Assembly: GCF_048544455.1 (NCBI RefSeq)
Contig: NC_133529.1
Coordinates: forward strand, 48,669,901 to 48,733,900
Reading direction: 5' to 3'
Length of the DNA: 64,000 nucleotides
Source: Silene latifolia
Lineage: Eukaryota; Streptophyta; Magnoliopsida; Caryophyllales; Caryophyllaceae
In this document: one piece after another, positions 11,050 through 23,425 of the stretch
Numbering within the stretch: position 1 is the first letter of the stretch
Layout of the letters: each line of letters opens with the position of its first letter
Notes under the pieces: model-generated
What the model saw: only the letters and a program-made list of their open reading frames with translations
Database searches by the model: none
What the model was told of the DNA's origin: nothing
Position numbers and translations under genes: made by a program

Positions 11050-12316
11050 TGAAGGAAAAGTAGATCTATATACTTAACATATTCATATATGTTTTAATTT
11101 AATTTGTCATAAAATTAAAGAATGATCTTATGCATGCAAACATTAATAGTTAAGAGAAGAAATCGGTTCCTTACATTGCATGTTTCGGATATTTGGGCAC
11201 TAGTAAGGTCACCTACCTTACTTAGTTCTTGAGCTTTCCTTATGGATGAACAAGATTCAAAGGTAGAATCTCTCCCAAAGATGAATACCCAAGGTAACCT
11301 CTTAAAGACTAATATTATTTGAACTAGAAGAATATTAATCTTACTAAAATTTGACCCAAAACTATTGTTTGTGCTCTTGAATATTTCGGTCAAGAGTAGA
11401 TGAATTTTGGAGTATTTTATCTCTAATTTCTCATTAAAATGTAGAGAGGAAATTAAATTTCTCACTAGAAATTTTGTGTAAAAGTAATGAATAAAAATTA
11501 GAGAGAAAAACTCTCTATGGAGGCATGCAAAACCGGTGGGGAGAGAGGAGAGGAGAGGTGAAGTGAGCCAATGCATGAACAAGTAATTCTTATCAAGAAA
11601 ACTAGGTTTGCATGGCTACAAGCTAGCATCATCATTATGCTCTCCACTTAATTATTTAACACAATTTAAACATCATGCTCCCTCCATATAAATCGGTCCA
11701 TATAAGATAAAATGGGTTCCATTTTATCTTTGTCAATTTGTCAATTTGTTACATGTCACAAGTCATGTAAAATTGTCATGTATTTTCAACGTATTAAAAA
11801 TCAACGTATTAATAAAATACGTCATGTACAAAATCGACTTAGTAATTCATAATTACTTGTACCAAAACGGTTTGCCAATTATAAATCACAACATCTTGTA
11901 TTTATAATAAATTATTCATTCAGATTCAATTGTTTCTGTAAACAATAATTTCATCTAAGCAATGAAACAATTCGATTACTTAGACCGTGTCTAATTTAAT
12001 TAAATTATAATAAGACACGTAAATATTACTTCCAAAATCGTCCGTCAATTTTAAGTAATTTAATCAACCCGTATCGTCACATGATCAATTAATTATTCTA
12101 TTAAGAGTGTTACCCTTTAGGTATGACCTAAGAGGATCAACTGATCACCACCGTCGCACGACAGTAATGTCAACTTCTAGTCAGCCAATCATTACCGATA
12201 TGTGTGGACCAGTTGACTGTAAAAATATTACATCCCACATGTATCCTTAAAATGAGATTTAATAATGATATTTAAATCATGTGATCGCACTATTGTTGAG
12301 GACACATTTCCCAAAA
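11050..12316 (-). repeat. 3' LTR of the copia-like element
   Basis: 1,267 bp, left copy on the plus strand. The plus strand starts TGAAGGAAAAGTAG; the expected terminal CCCAACA reads CCCAAAA here, a substitution at the edge. A 155-codon minus-strand open frame (11115-11582) recurs in the other LTR (18544-19011) only because the LTRs are copies. Confidence 0.9.
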
Positions 12317-12330
12317 ATCTCCCACTTGTC
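12317..12330 (-). other. Polypurine tract of the copia-like element
   Basis: The minus strand reads GACAAGTGGGAGAT next to the 3' LTR start, the usual copia plus-strand primer position. Confidence 0.7.
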
Positions 12331-15300
12331 CTCGACAAGTGTGCGTCACCAATTCTCTTGTCCTATATCTCCCACTCAATGCAAGGTGTCTTTCAGGTCG
12401 TACTTGCAAGTGATCATATCGAGAGTGGTTTCCTCGATCTGGAGAATAACTGATTGACCGGATTTATCTATCATAGATACCTTCCGAGCGTGGCCACGCA
12501 TTTCCAGTTCATTACTCCTCGAGTGGCCCTGAGATATTGTTTTAACCCTGACAAGGGGATGGACAATTCCTATCGCACTCATTCCCTTCGACTAGCCACA
12601 ACCATCATAACCCAAAATATGCCCATTTGACCCCATTTACGAAGGTCGTAGTAACACAAATCAAAGTTAATCTGAAACTGTGCCATCTTAGGTGAATAGT
12701 CTTTAGTCAAAAGAATCGACTCATTAGAATACTATAGTAGCTCTCGCCACGACCAGGCTATATAAATTGCCAGAACTCTATAAGCGGTCATAAGGCCCGA
12801 CAAAGTGTTCCTAACAGTCTGCCTATGTGATCGACTAGTAATCTCACATGACTCTATGGCACTTGAACTTGCCATCAATCGCATCACACTCTAGTCACTT
12901 CGAGACGTCACCTCATACAAGCGACTATGGGCTAATACTATGTTAATCCGGGTTCACTTTAACGGGGTTCAACGTTGTCCCTACAACCCGTTTGGATGTA
13001 ACAAAGTATAATAAAAGAGTTTTAAAGTAAAACTCGAACGACAAATGCGATTATCACACATGAATAGTCAATGCCTGATTACTATTTCATGTTCTATAAT
13101 CTAATTTGATCTTGTATGTAGTTGTTCAATTCAATTCAATTGAAATGACATGACTCATCATGTTTAGCCTTTGAGAAGGCTTTGGTTAGTAGGTTTTATC
13201 AATTTCTTGTACCTTACTCAACCTTACTACATACTTGTTTTCCTTTATAATGTATACATTTCCATTACAAAACTTTCTGAGTACGTGTCCAGATCCAATC
13301 AAGACATAGGCCTTCTATCCTTTGAATAGCTCCCACTGTTTTCACAGTGTGCGGGACTCTTCCTTCTTGCACATCTCATGATTGCAAGTGTACTCCATTT
13401 CCGTTGTAAATATTTCTCATTGTTCTTTATTGCCTAGGACGATTCTAGAAAATCTATTTCTTAATTATCATAGCCACAATGGTATCTTAACCATCCTAAT
13501 GTGTTTTGATTATGGTTTTGTCGGAAACCATGCGCAATCTCAGTTGTCAAATGTCACTTGTGTAACACCCTTACACAAAATTGCATCAAAAACACTTTGT
13601 ATTATAGCCTTAATGCTTCTGCAGGCACTTAAGGGTAATCTTTTATGGCTTACTTGACAAAGATTACTTAAATTCGATTTTGAAAACAATTCATCATACT
13701 CAAAGTATATGAAGTGTTATACATCATTTTCTATTTAATTGATTTGGCAGCGGAAGCAATTGAAATCAATCAAATATGTTCAACTCAATTGAACTAGTCA
13801 TGAATCTTATCAACATAAGACTTCTTATTGACGCTAATATCATGTGGATTTATCTTCATAAATCCGGATATTAGAGATGTATTATAATACTCTAAAAGTT
13901 TTATATCATTCGCAATGATCAATATGTCATCCACATATAAGACTAATTAAAATTTTCGTAACTCCCACTAAACTTCATGTATAAACACAACTTCCCGACT
14001 TATCGAGAAAAGTTTTACAACATGATCAAATCATTGATTCCAACTCATTGATGTCTTACTTAAGATCATCTCTTAAGTTTCACATTATTTTAGGATTGTA
14101 AGAATCTATAAAACTCATGACATGTATTGAATACATTCCTTCTTTTGAAGAAGTGGGTTTTAGATTCACTTGCTGTGTGCATATCCTCATAATGAAACAC
14201 AATCCCTAAGAAGATCCAAATAGACTTAAGCATTTCAATTAGTGCAAAACCCTTTGCAACCAATCTTGCTTTGAAATCTCTCTTTATTAGTGCAAAATCC
14301 GTTGACATTAATCAAGTCATTTATTTCGGATTTTCATGGCTCTAAGCCTTGTATTGAGTTGTGACTTAAACACTCTTATGTAAGTCATTTGTTCATTACT
14401 TTCTAGAAGTAATCAAATTTGAATCAAATGATTTCTTTTGTAAGTTATAAGCTCTTTACTTCCTTAAAAGTAGCATGAATTCATCATCTTTAACAAGTGA
14501 CGAATTTAACCTCCTAGGTTTTAAAGAAACAATGTCTTACACAAAACGTCTCATGTAGCCAAGAAAGACCAGTTTCTTGCGACATAACATTCTTTAACAT
14601 TCTTTGTGGCTCTTGAATAATTTTCTCCCACTCTGTCTTCTAGAAATAAATTTGTATTTTAGAAAGACGGCTTCACGAGCCACAAACCCGGTGTACTCGT
14701 GATTATAATAAGGAAAAATGAGCATTTGTTTCTTTTGAAAACTTACAAACATGGTACCCTTACCATTTCATATCTCATATGATTCGATTTAGTGGAAAAA
14801 TAATTTAGACAAAATGATAAAATCGCCAAAAGGATCAAGTAACTCAAAGTAACTTGATTGAAGTCCAAACCATATCGAATAGCGTTTGATTTCTTATCCA
14901 ACCACACATTATTCCATAATGCGTGCTAAGAGAGATTAACTTGTGATACTATATCACATTTCCTTTGGCTTATATCAAAGTCTTCACTTTGATAATCCCA
15001 TCACGACTAAATCGTGATTCCTTGAACTCTTTAAACTTCTTCAAAGATTTTTCTTTTTACCTTATTAAGTGAACACATTAGCGTCAACTTAAATCGTTGG
15101 TAAAAGAAAATGATCAACCTATTTTGGATCAATGATTTACAACCTCGATCTCCTTTTCAACCAAAAGGCACGAGATATCTTGCTTTGAATACAAGATACG
15201 CATATACCATTAATAATCTAATGGTTTCAAGAGTACTCGATAACTCTTTGCGTTAATCATTCCAGAATCTTAGGTTTGATCTTGGGTTACCAATTTGAGT

Positions 15301-18300
15301 CTTGCATCATCTTCATGATATATTATTCTAGTTTGGTTTAGAATATAATCACCTTGATAATAGGCTAGCCATACAGCAAATTATGGTGTATAGGGTCACA
15401 AAAGTGAAACCTCTTTTGTATCTTAACAAGTTTGTATTCTTATTTAGAGTTTATGTACTTAATAGTCACAATTAAGTACAACTCCAAACCCAAAAACTAG
15501 ATTTAGTACACAATGACTCTATCTCTCGACTTCATTGTTGCTAGTCGTCATATTCTAATCATCCTATGTATCAAGTACAATGATGAAAACCTCCCTTTGG
15601 TTTCTAATTTTTGACGTGGTACTAGCAAAATTTATTTCAATCAAATAAATAAATAACTAAGTCTTATTAGATGTCCCACAACTAACTTGCTTATTCTTTA
15701 ACAACTTGGGGTAGTTTCCTTTCTTGTGTCCAACATTTAAGACAGTGGAAACTTTATCGGTCGGGATTGATAGGTTTAGTATCGCTATTCTCATGACTTT
15801 ACTTTTAACAATACCTTGTATCAATTCCCTTATAATCTTTACTTCTTGAACCTCGTCCTCATCTTAACGGTTTAAGAGAATGCTCCCACTCATTTCAATG
15901 AGTCTTTGCTTTGAGAAGCAAAATTGAATTCATGAAGATTACTCTTCATTTGTTCATTTTAGTCTTAAAACTTTCATTGAAGTGGTTGCGTTATTTTGGT
16001 CAATTTTGATTTCCAACAAATCTAGTTACCAAAAATTAGAAACAATTCATTGTAAGTAGATATGTTAGTCAAGAATCAAAAACCTGTTTGATAATGAATA
16101 ACTTTAATCTATACTCTTTACAAGAGATCCTTAGCAATGGTTCTTTTGAGGTTTTAGAAGAAAATTCAAATTTGTCTTTAGTTACGATGTTTTAATGGAG
16201 ATTTGAATCAAAAATCGAAATGATATCGTATATGAATTGTGGTAAAGAAATAGAACAATATAATAACGGAATAGTGGAAAACTTAACATTTATCGTTTTA
16301 TTAATACTTGTAAATAATTATAGCATTTACATAGTGACCTCTACCCAACTATGATAAATGATTCCAAGATCCAAATTCATATTAACTTGGGCACGGTGTG
16401 GCCGATACATCCCTTATCAATATAACTCGGTGGATTAACTCTTTAATCGGTTCTACTTTTAGAACTCTTGGTCGATAAAATTACATTAACATTTATCTTT
16501 AGCCCAAAACACATCCGACAAGGGCACGGTGTGGCCGATACATCCCTTATCAAAAACTTTTTTTGAGTTCAACCCAAATTTCGAATAAATGTGTCCATGA
16601 TCCAAATCCACATCAACTTGGGCACGGTGTGGCCGATACATTCCTTATCAACATGAATTCGGTGGATAGACATTTATCACCCACTTCCCCTACGTAACAA
16701 GGTTTGTACCCCGGTGTGGCCGAGTGCACTCCCTCACGAAATAGGTTTTCATGGTTTCTACTCTTTGGTAAGGCTAAGTCTCAATTGTTTATTTTAGCGA
16801 GAGGTCATATCAATTTATTATCTATCACGTTTTAAGTGAACTAAAGCGGTGAACTACGATAATTATAATTGACACGGTCGATATACTCGATTAAAAGATA
16901 ATGCATGTTTTAGTTATGGCGATTTAGCGATGCATGTGACATATAATAAAATGCAAAACATAAAAATAAATCCTAGTATGGCCTTCCTAAAATAGAAAAT
17001 CTAATTAACTATTACATATTCGGAAACCAACTCCATTGGTCCCTTGAACTTCGGTTGAGGCACGCATCTCGAGGTTACACCGTCTTTATGTATCGCCTTC
17101 TTGAAGAAATCCGTCTTTGGGAACTCCGGAATAAATAAATTACATAATAAATTACATAATTTCCTATTATACATTTGTAACTAAAATAAAATAAATCTAT
17201 TAAATTACAAGACGGTGATACGAGATCACAATAAAAATTACAACCGAATCGATATTCCCATACATTTCAGGAAATACCAATTAAAATCTAAGGCCATACT
17301 AAGTAAAATTACATAATTCAAAATTACATAAAATAAAATTATGACAATCATAAAGAAAATGCAGCATTATAATATGTATAAACATGCCCAATTTTATGCT
17401 AAATCGCCTTTAATAAGCCAATATCGTATATTACTCGGTTTTTACGGATTTGCGTGATTTCAACATTTTATAATCACAAAATTACATAAATTCATATTTA
17501 TGCAAAAGTTAATTACCCTAACCTCTTAGGACTCAAATTTTAGTCTTAACTAATAATTTGACCATAATTAACTCATATTCTAAAATTTGTTCATTAATGG
17601 ACTTAAAATTATAAAAATAAGCTATATACTTCAAATAAATCACACAAAATTTCAAATAAATTTGAAATTTGAAATTTAAACTCATGAACATTCTGGAAAA
17701 ATACCATGACACTCATAATTTCAAAAAACTTAGGTTAAAAATTTCGAAATTTTTCCGGAAAAACAATGTTGCGGTTTATCGGTTTTTAACAAAATAATCA
17801 TAAAAACATGAGAAAAATTATATTCATCAATTTTTCAACTTTAGATCTGAAAAAGATAATAAAATGCAACATATGATGTTTTTCTTTAGTCATAGAGTAT
17901 GTTTTACTAATATTTCACTAATAAAGTCACTATTCATGCAATTTTTCTTCAAAAATCCATAAATCATGCAAAATGACTTCACAATAGCCTATTATTTTAC
18001 ACACATCTTGTAAAATTGCATGTGACAACATACTAAATTTCTATGACCAGATTCGAAATTTATCTCATATTAACCTATTTTTCACCTAAATCCGAATTTA
18101 ATAATGAAAAATCCATTTTTCGAGCATAACATGTCCAAAAATTATGAAAATTTACAGGTCATCTCAAAATAATATATGTGATAACATATCCAAAAATCAC
18201 TGGAAAATTCGAAGTATAGCTAATTTAAGTCCGAAAATGACATTTTTACTCATAAAATCATATTTAAATGCCATTATTGTATAATATGAACAATAAAAAT

Positions 18301-18458
18301 CCGTAAATTAACCAAAATATCCTAAAAACATTTTAGGACCAGAAATATTAACATGCATGGATTAATTTCATGATATATCATAATAACACAAATTATACAA
18401 GTTTTATATGTTATTCTTATAACTCGGAAAAACTTTTAACCGATTTGCATGCAAACAA
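12331..18458 (-). pseudogene. Eroded copia interior (gag-pol remnants)
   Basis: No frame exceeds about 90 residues, and only fragments are recognisable on the minus strand. One is an RT remnant reading FKARLVAKGFA at about 14240-14290. Another, near 15690-15760, reads VGHKKGNYPK, like a gag zinc knuckle that lost its cysteines. The part from about 16200 to 18458, next to the PBS, is A/T-rich leader with a repeated block at 16387-16730. An Angela/Tork-like lineage is possible but not shown. Confidence 0.65.
16387..16730. repeat. Repeated GGGCACGGTGTGGCCGATACA block in copia leader
   Basis: Near-identical words GGCACGGTGTGGCCGATACA followed by (T)CCCTTATCAA recur at about 16389, 16522 and 16619, with a diverged fourth (CCGGTGTGGCCGAGTGCACT) near 16712. 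Spacing is about 95-135 bp. The block lies in the 5' leader of the minus-strand copia element. Confidence 0.75.
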
Positions 18459-18478
18459 CCATGGCTCATGATACCGAT
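18459..18478 (-). other. Primer binding site of the copia-like element
   Basis: The minus strand reads ATCGGTATCATGAGCC directly after the 5' LTR end. It resembles the copia initiator-Met site (TGGTATCAGAGC) but is imperfect. Confidence 0.6.
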
Positions 18479-19743
18479 TGAAAGAAAAGTAGATCTATAT
18501 ACTTAACATATTCATATATGTTTTAATTTAATTTGTCATAAAATTAAAGAATGATCTTATGCATGCAAACATCAATAGTTAAGAGATGAAATCGGTTCCT
18601 TACATTGCATGTTTCGGATATTTGGGCACTAGTAAGGTCACCTACCTTACTTAGTTCTTGAGCTTTCCTTATGGATGAACAAGATTCAAAGGTAGAATCT
18701 CTCCCAAAGATGAATACCCAAGGTAACCTCTTAAAGACTAATATTATTTGAACTAGAAGAATATTAATCTTACTAAAATTTGACCCAAAACTATTGTTTG
18801 TGCTCTTGAATATTTCGGTCAAGAGTAGATGAATTTTGGAGTATTTTATCTCTAATTTCTCATTAAAATGTAGAGAGGAAATTAAATTTCTCACTAGAAA
18901 TTTTGTGTAAAAGTAATGAATAAAAATTAGAGAGAAAAACTCTCTATGGAGGCATGCAAAACCGGTGGGGAGAGAGGAGAGGAGAGGTGAAGTGAGCCAA
19001 TGCATGAACAAGTAATTCTTATCAAGAAAACTAGGTTTGCATGGCTACAAGCTAGCATCATCATTATGCTCTCCACTTAATTATTTAACACAATTTAAAC
19101 ATCATGCTCCCTCCATATAAATCGGTCCATATAAGATAAAATGGGTTCCATTTTATCTTTGTCAATTTATCAATTTGTTACATGTCACAAGTCATGTAAA
19201 ATTGTCATGTATTTTCAACGTATTAAAAATCAACGTATTAATAAAATACGTCATGTACAAAATCGACTTAGTAATTCATAATTACTTGTACCAAAACGGT
19301 TTGCCAATTATAAATCACAACGTCTTGTATTTATAATAAATTATTCATTCGATTCAATTGTTTTCAGAACAATAATTTCATCTAAGCAATGAAACAATTC
19401 GATTACTTAGACCGTGTCTAATTTAATTAAATTATAATAAGACACATAAATATTACTTCCAAAATCGTCCGTCAATTTTAAGTAATTTAATCAACCCGTA
19501 TCGTCACACGATCAATTAAATATTCTATTAAGAGTGTTACCCTTTAGGTATGACCTAAGGGGATCAACTGATCACCACCGTCGCACGACAGTAATGTCAA
19601 ACTCTAGTCAGCCAATCATTACCGATATGTGTGGACCAGTTGACTGTAAAAATATTACATCCCACATGTATCCTTAAAATGAGATTTAATAATGATATTT
19701 AAATCATGTGATCGCACTATTGTTGAGGACACATTTCCCAACA
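18479..19743 (-). repeat. 5' LTR of the copia-like element
   Basis: 1,265 bp. The minus strand begins TGTTGGGAAATGTGTCC at 19743 and ends CA at 18479. Differences from the left LTR are few and include CAG/CG-type changes (CATTCAGATTC versus CATTCGATTC). Confidence 0.92.
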
Positions 19744-19748
19744 CAAAA

Positions 19749-20927
19749 TACCCTTCAAAATATCAAACAACATCCCCAAAACTTCCCATTGACAACAACC
19801 AAATCCTACTTCCGCCTAGGATTGACAAAAACAAAACTCACAAAAACATCCCAAAAAACACCAATGTTGGAATCAGGGGAAAACATCAAAGGGTATTCAC
19901 AGATCTGGGAATAACATATGGCACCGCTCTGAGGATACTTTCTTCAGAAGGATTACTACAACCTATTGGTCCCACTCTGGATCCAAAACCAGAAAACATG
20001 ACCCAATTTTGTAATGGCTACGCATATTGTCGATATCACAGAGGCAAGGGGCATAAAACTGAAATGTGCTACGAGCTCAAGCACGCTATACAAGATGGAA
20101 TTGAGGATGGCAGGTTTTCCACCTTACTCTTAACCACTCCAGATAAAGAACCTGGGCGGCCTAATAGGAAGTTCATCGATTTGGGTGATCGAGAAGATGA
20201 GTATTCAACCAATCATTTGGTAAAAAGGAGGAAGGTAGACTCAAAGCCATCCTATCAGCAAGGAGATGAGGCTTTAGTTAAACATGTCATTGACTGCCTT
20301 CAGCCAAATTATGCATCCCGTTTGAAGGGTTGTAACATCAAAAGCGTCGAGGACCTATCAACAGAAATTTCTCGCATCGATGAAATCATTAAAGGAGGTT
20401 CAACATCTGCGACCCCTCCCGAAAAGCAAGTCTTTCGCATTACCGAAGTAAAATATGTGGAGCCTTCTCCAGAAAGAGCCACACACCCGCAAAGACAATT
20501 TTCAGACTTGGGCATGCCTTATGCCATTGTTTTTAGAGTGCTTGTCTCTGAAGGACTAATCCAACCAATTGGCCCCACTCTAGATCTTACACCTAAGAAA
20601 AGAGGCCGGTTTTGGGACGGTTCCCAATATTGCCTATTCCATAGGGGTAATGGAAACAACATAGAGATGTGATGGAAGCTCAAACACATCATTCAAAACA
20701 TGCTCGATCGTGGCAGGTTGTCTTTATCAACCCTAAATCATTTAATGGAAAAGAGTGGTCCCCATGGATGCCTTACTCCTCAAAAACAGGACAACCTTCT
20801 AGGACCTCATCCTTCTGGCATCCCGAACAACGAGAGTGAAGTGCTTAAGTGGGTCAACGCTCAAGACCAAACATTCAAGCCGCTGGATGCTGCGAACGAG
20901 ACCTTCGAGAAGGATCATGATGATTAG
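19749..20927 (+). pseudogene. Gag-like ORF of outer element, second part (duplicated knuckle module)
   Basis: Continues in frame from 11049 after the copia insertion. It contains two related modules. The first is FTDLGITYGTALRILSSEGL, LQPIGPTLDP and YCRYHRGKGHKTEMC. The second is FSDLGMPYAIVFRVLVSEGL, IQPIGPTLD and YCLFHRGNGNNIEM. They match one module in the inner element's gag (FTNLGDTYSNAL, LQPIGPTPEP, YCEYHRGKGHDTEKC). Between them is a capsid-like KHVIDCLQPNYASRLKG segment. The second module's last cysteine position is a TGA stop (20670-20672), after which the same frame continues (WKLKHIIQNMLDRGRL) to TAG at 20925-20927, followed by more acidic ESES codons. Gag-like identity is strong by comparison; the function is inferred. 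Confidence 0.78.
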
Positions 20928-21910
20928 GAGTTCGCATCTACGATTGAGTTTGAGTCCGAGTCCGAGTCCGAGTCTTAGGCTTTCTCATATCTATCCTAGT
21001 GTCTGTCCTTTTATTCCTAAGTGACAAACTGGGGGTTGTCCCCATAAGTCACATGTATTCGAGTCTGTGCTAACATCTTATTTATCTAAATAAAAGCACA
21101 ATTTCCAGCTATCATATATTCTCCTCTTTACCATTTCTCGTTGACAACGAGAATTGATTTGAGAATTGATTTAAAACAAACAACACGTTCCAATTCAATG
21201 TGAGTACACTCGAGTGACGTTCCGTACCGAGTAAGCAGAGGACTCGAAACTCCGTGTCCATTCTCTTTACCTATTCCATGTCTGGCAATAGAAACCTTTC
21301 ACTAGCACCCTATTTAGGACGAGCTTTTATCAACGGGATCCTACGACAAACCTAGATAACAAACAATAACATCTCCTTGTTCGTAATCAATGACGGAAGG
21401 CAAGCCCATTCCCCACAAAAAACATCCCATCACCAAATATCAACCTCTCACCAACGGGTACATCCCCGTCTGTGCCTTTACCTTCCTCGAACGAAGGACG
21501 GCAAAAAACCAATACCCAAACCAAAGTCAAAGCGAAAGGCCAAAATCAAAGGCCCAAGCCAGTACCCATTCACCCAAAGTCAAAGCGATAGGCCAAAATC
21601 AAAGGCCCTAGCCAACATCCATTCAACCAAAGACAAAAGCAATTCACTCAAGGCCAAAGCCAAAATCAAAACAAAACAAGATTGAAACCCTTTTCTCAAA
21701 AAGGCCGAAATCCCAAAAAGCACAAACAAACGTCTGACAAAATGTTGGGCTAAAGCCAAAACAAAAAATGAAATAGCGAAATTCAAATTCGCTATTCCCA
21801 CAATTTCAAACGACGAAATTCAAAACCGTCACTCCTCAACGAAATGAAATAACGAAATTCAAAAAGTCCCACCTTTCAAACTTCGGACCCACAAGTCCAA
21901 AACACCAAGT
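20928..21910 (+). other. Outer element 3' region, no gene seen
   Basis: After the gag-like stop come acidic GAGTCC repeats (to about 20977). The tail resembles the ESESESES stretch before RT in the inner element, so the outer ORF may be fused to that spacer. The rest is unique-looking and A/C-rich, with repeats of CAAAGTCAAAGCGA(A/T)AGGCC near 21520-21610. Short open frames here have no recognisable product. Confidence 0.5.
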
Positions 21911-22155
21911 CCAGGACCAAAAAGTCCAAAGCCCAAGACCCATGAGTCAACCACACAAAGTCCAGGACCAACAAGTCCAAAGCCCAAGACCCATGAGTCA
22001 ACCACACAAAGTCCAGGACCAACAAGTCCAAAGCCCAAGACCCATGAGTCAACCACACAAAGTCCAGGACCAACAAGTCCATAGCCCAAGACCCATGACT
22101 CCAAAATACCAAGTCCAGGACCAACAAGTCCAAAGCCCAGGACCAACGAAGTCCA
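21911..22155 (+). repeat. 51-bp minisatellite
   Basis: Unit CCAGGACCAACAAGTCCAAA followed by 31 more bases (GCCCAAGACCCATGAGTCAA...), about 4.5 copies with an exact 51-bp period. Because 51 is a multiple of three, long frames stay open on both strands; they are by-products. Confidence 0.85.
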
Positions 22156-22204
22156 CCAAACCCCGGACCGACAAGTCCAAAACACCAAACACTAAAACCT
22201 CAAC

Positions 22205-23075
22205 TAAAACTCCTTCACCCCTAAGTCCTTATACAGACTGTTACAGGGAGCCCTATCTAGGATCCTGGGGATTTCCCTCAAGATCATAACCAACATCGCT
22301 TCACCCTTAAGTCCTTCTAGAGACTGCTACAGGGAGACCTATCTAGGCTTCTGAGGATTCCCCTCAAGCTTGTAATATCACACCTTAACCTTTAAGGTCC
22401 AGACATGGAAATCTGATCCCATGTTATTTACCAACCATTTCGTGCTCACGCCACATCAAGCCGGAGACCCCATTCCGCACCACACTACCAGCCGTTACCC
22501 ATCGGCCTAAACACCACAAAATTCTTGCTCCAGATTTTTATCTGTTAAGCAAACCCATTATTACCAAGCTCCACATTCCCTAATGTTGAAGCCATTTTTC
22601 ACCACAATCCCCACGGAGTCCTCGAATGCTTTGCTATCGAGAACGGGACATACCTAATCTACCCTTAGAGTCCACTTTTTAGTGTGCTCAAAGGATAAGG
22701 AAAATTTTCACAAATTACACCTCTTCGATTCATGATCAAGAGGTAATTATCTCTAATCAACCTTCGAGTCACCAAACGGAATTTTCCGTCGTGACACTCA
22801 ACTCCAGATTTTTATCTGTCAAACAAACCTATTATTACCAAGCTCCCCGATCCCTAATGTCGAAGCCATTTTCACCCTGACCTAGATACGGAGTCCTCGA
22901 ATGCTTTGCTACCGAGAACGGGACGTACCTAATCTACCCTTAGGGTCCACTTTTTAGTGTGCTCGCATGATAAGGAACATTTTTTACAAATGACACCTCT
23001 TCGATTCATGATCGAGGGGAATCCTCTCAAATCAATCTTCGAGTCACCAAACGGCATTTACCGTCGTGACCCTCA
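22205..23075 (+). repeat. Two tandem duplications in the outer element
   Basis: A unit of about 80-90 bp (AGACTG(T/C)TACAGGGAG...CCCTCAAG) occurs at about 22212-22290 and 22300-22375. A second unit of about 270 bp (CTCCAGATTTTTATCTGT through TCGAGTCACCAAACGG) occurs at about 22529-22798 and 22801-23070. No coding potential. Confidence 0.75.
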
Positions 23076-23079
23076 CACT

Positions 23080-23425
23080 TTAAGGTCTTAACAACTCGCT
23101 TAGGCACACACATTCAGAACTACGATCTGGTTTGATTTCACACCACGTGAATACGTAGGCAGACCCTCAAGGACACAACCATACACCTCAAAATCACTTT
23201 AAGGTCCTAACAACTCGCTTAGGCACACACTCAGAACTACGATCTAGTTTGATTTCGCAAACACGCGAATACGTAGGCAGTCCTATTACTAGGGCACAAC
23301 CACACCCCCACACACTTTCAACTTTCACACCTTCAATTTGCAACCCATTGCACACACAGCTCAGAACTACGATCTGGTTTGATTTCGCACACACGCGAAT
23401 ACGTAGGCAGTCCCCCAACAAGGAC
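23080..23425 (+). repeat. Triplicated CGTAGGCAG block
   Basis: Three copies of AGAACTACGATCTGGTTTGA...(C)ACG(C/T)GAATACGTAGGCAG at about 23116-23162, 23235-23281 and 23364-23411, the first two preceded by AACTCGCTTAGGCACACAC. A related single block lies on the minus strand of the inner element (about 33935-33985), just downstream of integrase. Confidence 0.8.

Larger units (their letters stand above)
11050..19743 (-). mobile_element. Ty1/copia-like element inserted in the outer element
   Basis: 8,694 bp with LTRs 11050-12316 and 18479-19743 and the target duplication CAAAA at 11045-11049 and 19744-19748. The right LTR begins, on the minus strand, TGTTGGGAAATG. A PBS and a PPT (GACAAGTGGGAG type) at the expected inner edges show it is minus-strand. 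The insertion splits the outer element's gag-like frame. Its LTRs are nearly identical (about a dozen differences counted by eye), yet the interior has no intact gene. Confidence 0.92.

Noticed and set aside
11115..19011. Identical 155-codon minus-strand frames at 11115-11582 and 18544-19011
   Set aside because: They are the same LTR read twice, with no domain; they recur because LTRs are copies.
21859..22188. 109- and 85-codon minus-strand frames with repeated VWLTHGSWALD
   Set aside because: Shadows of the 51-bp minisatellite, whose period is a multiple of three.
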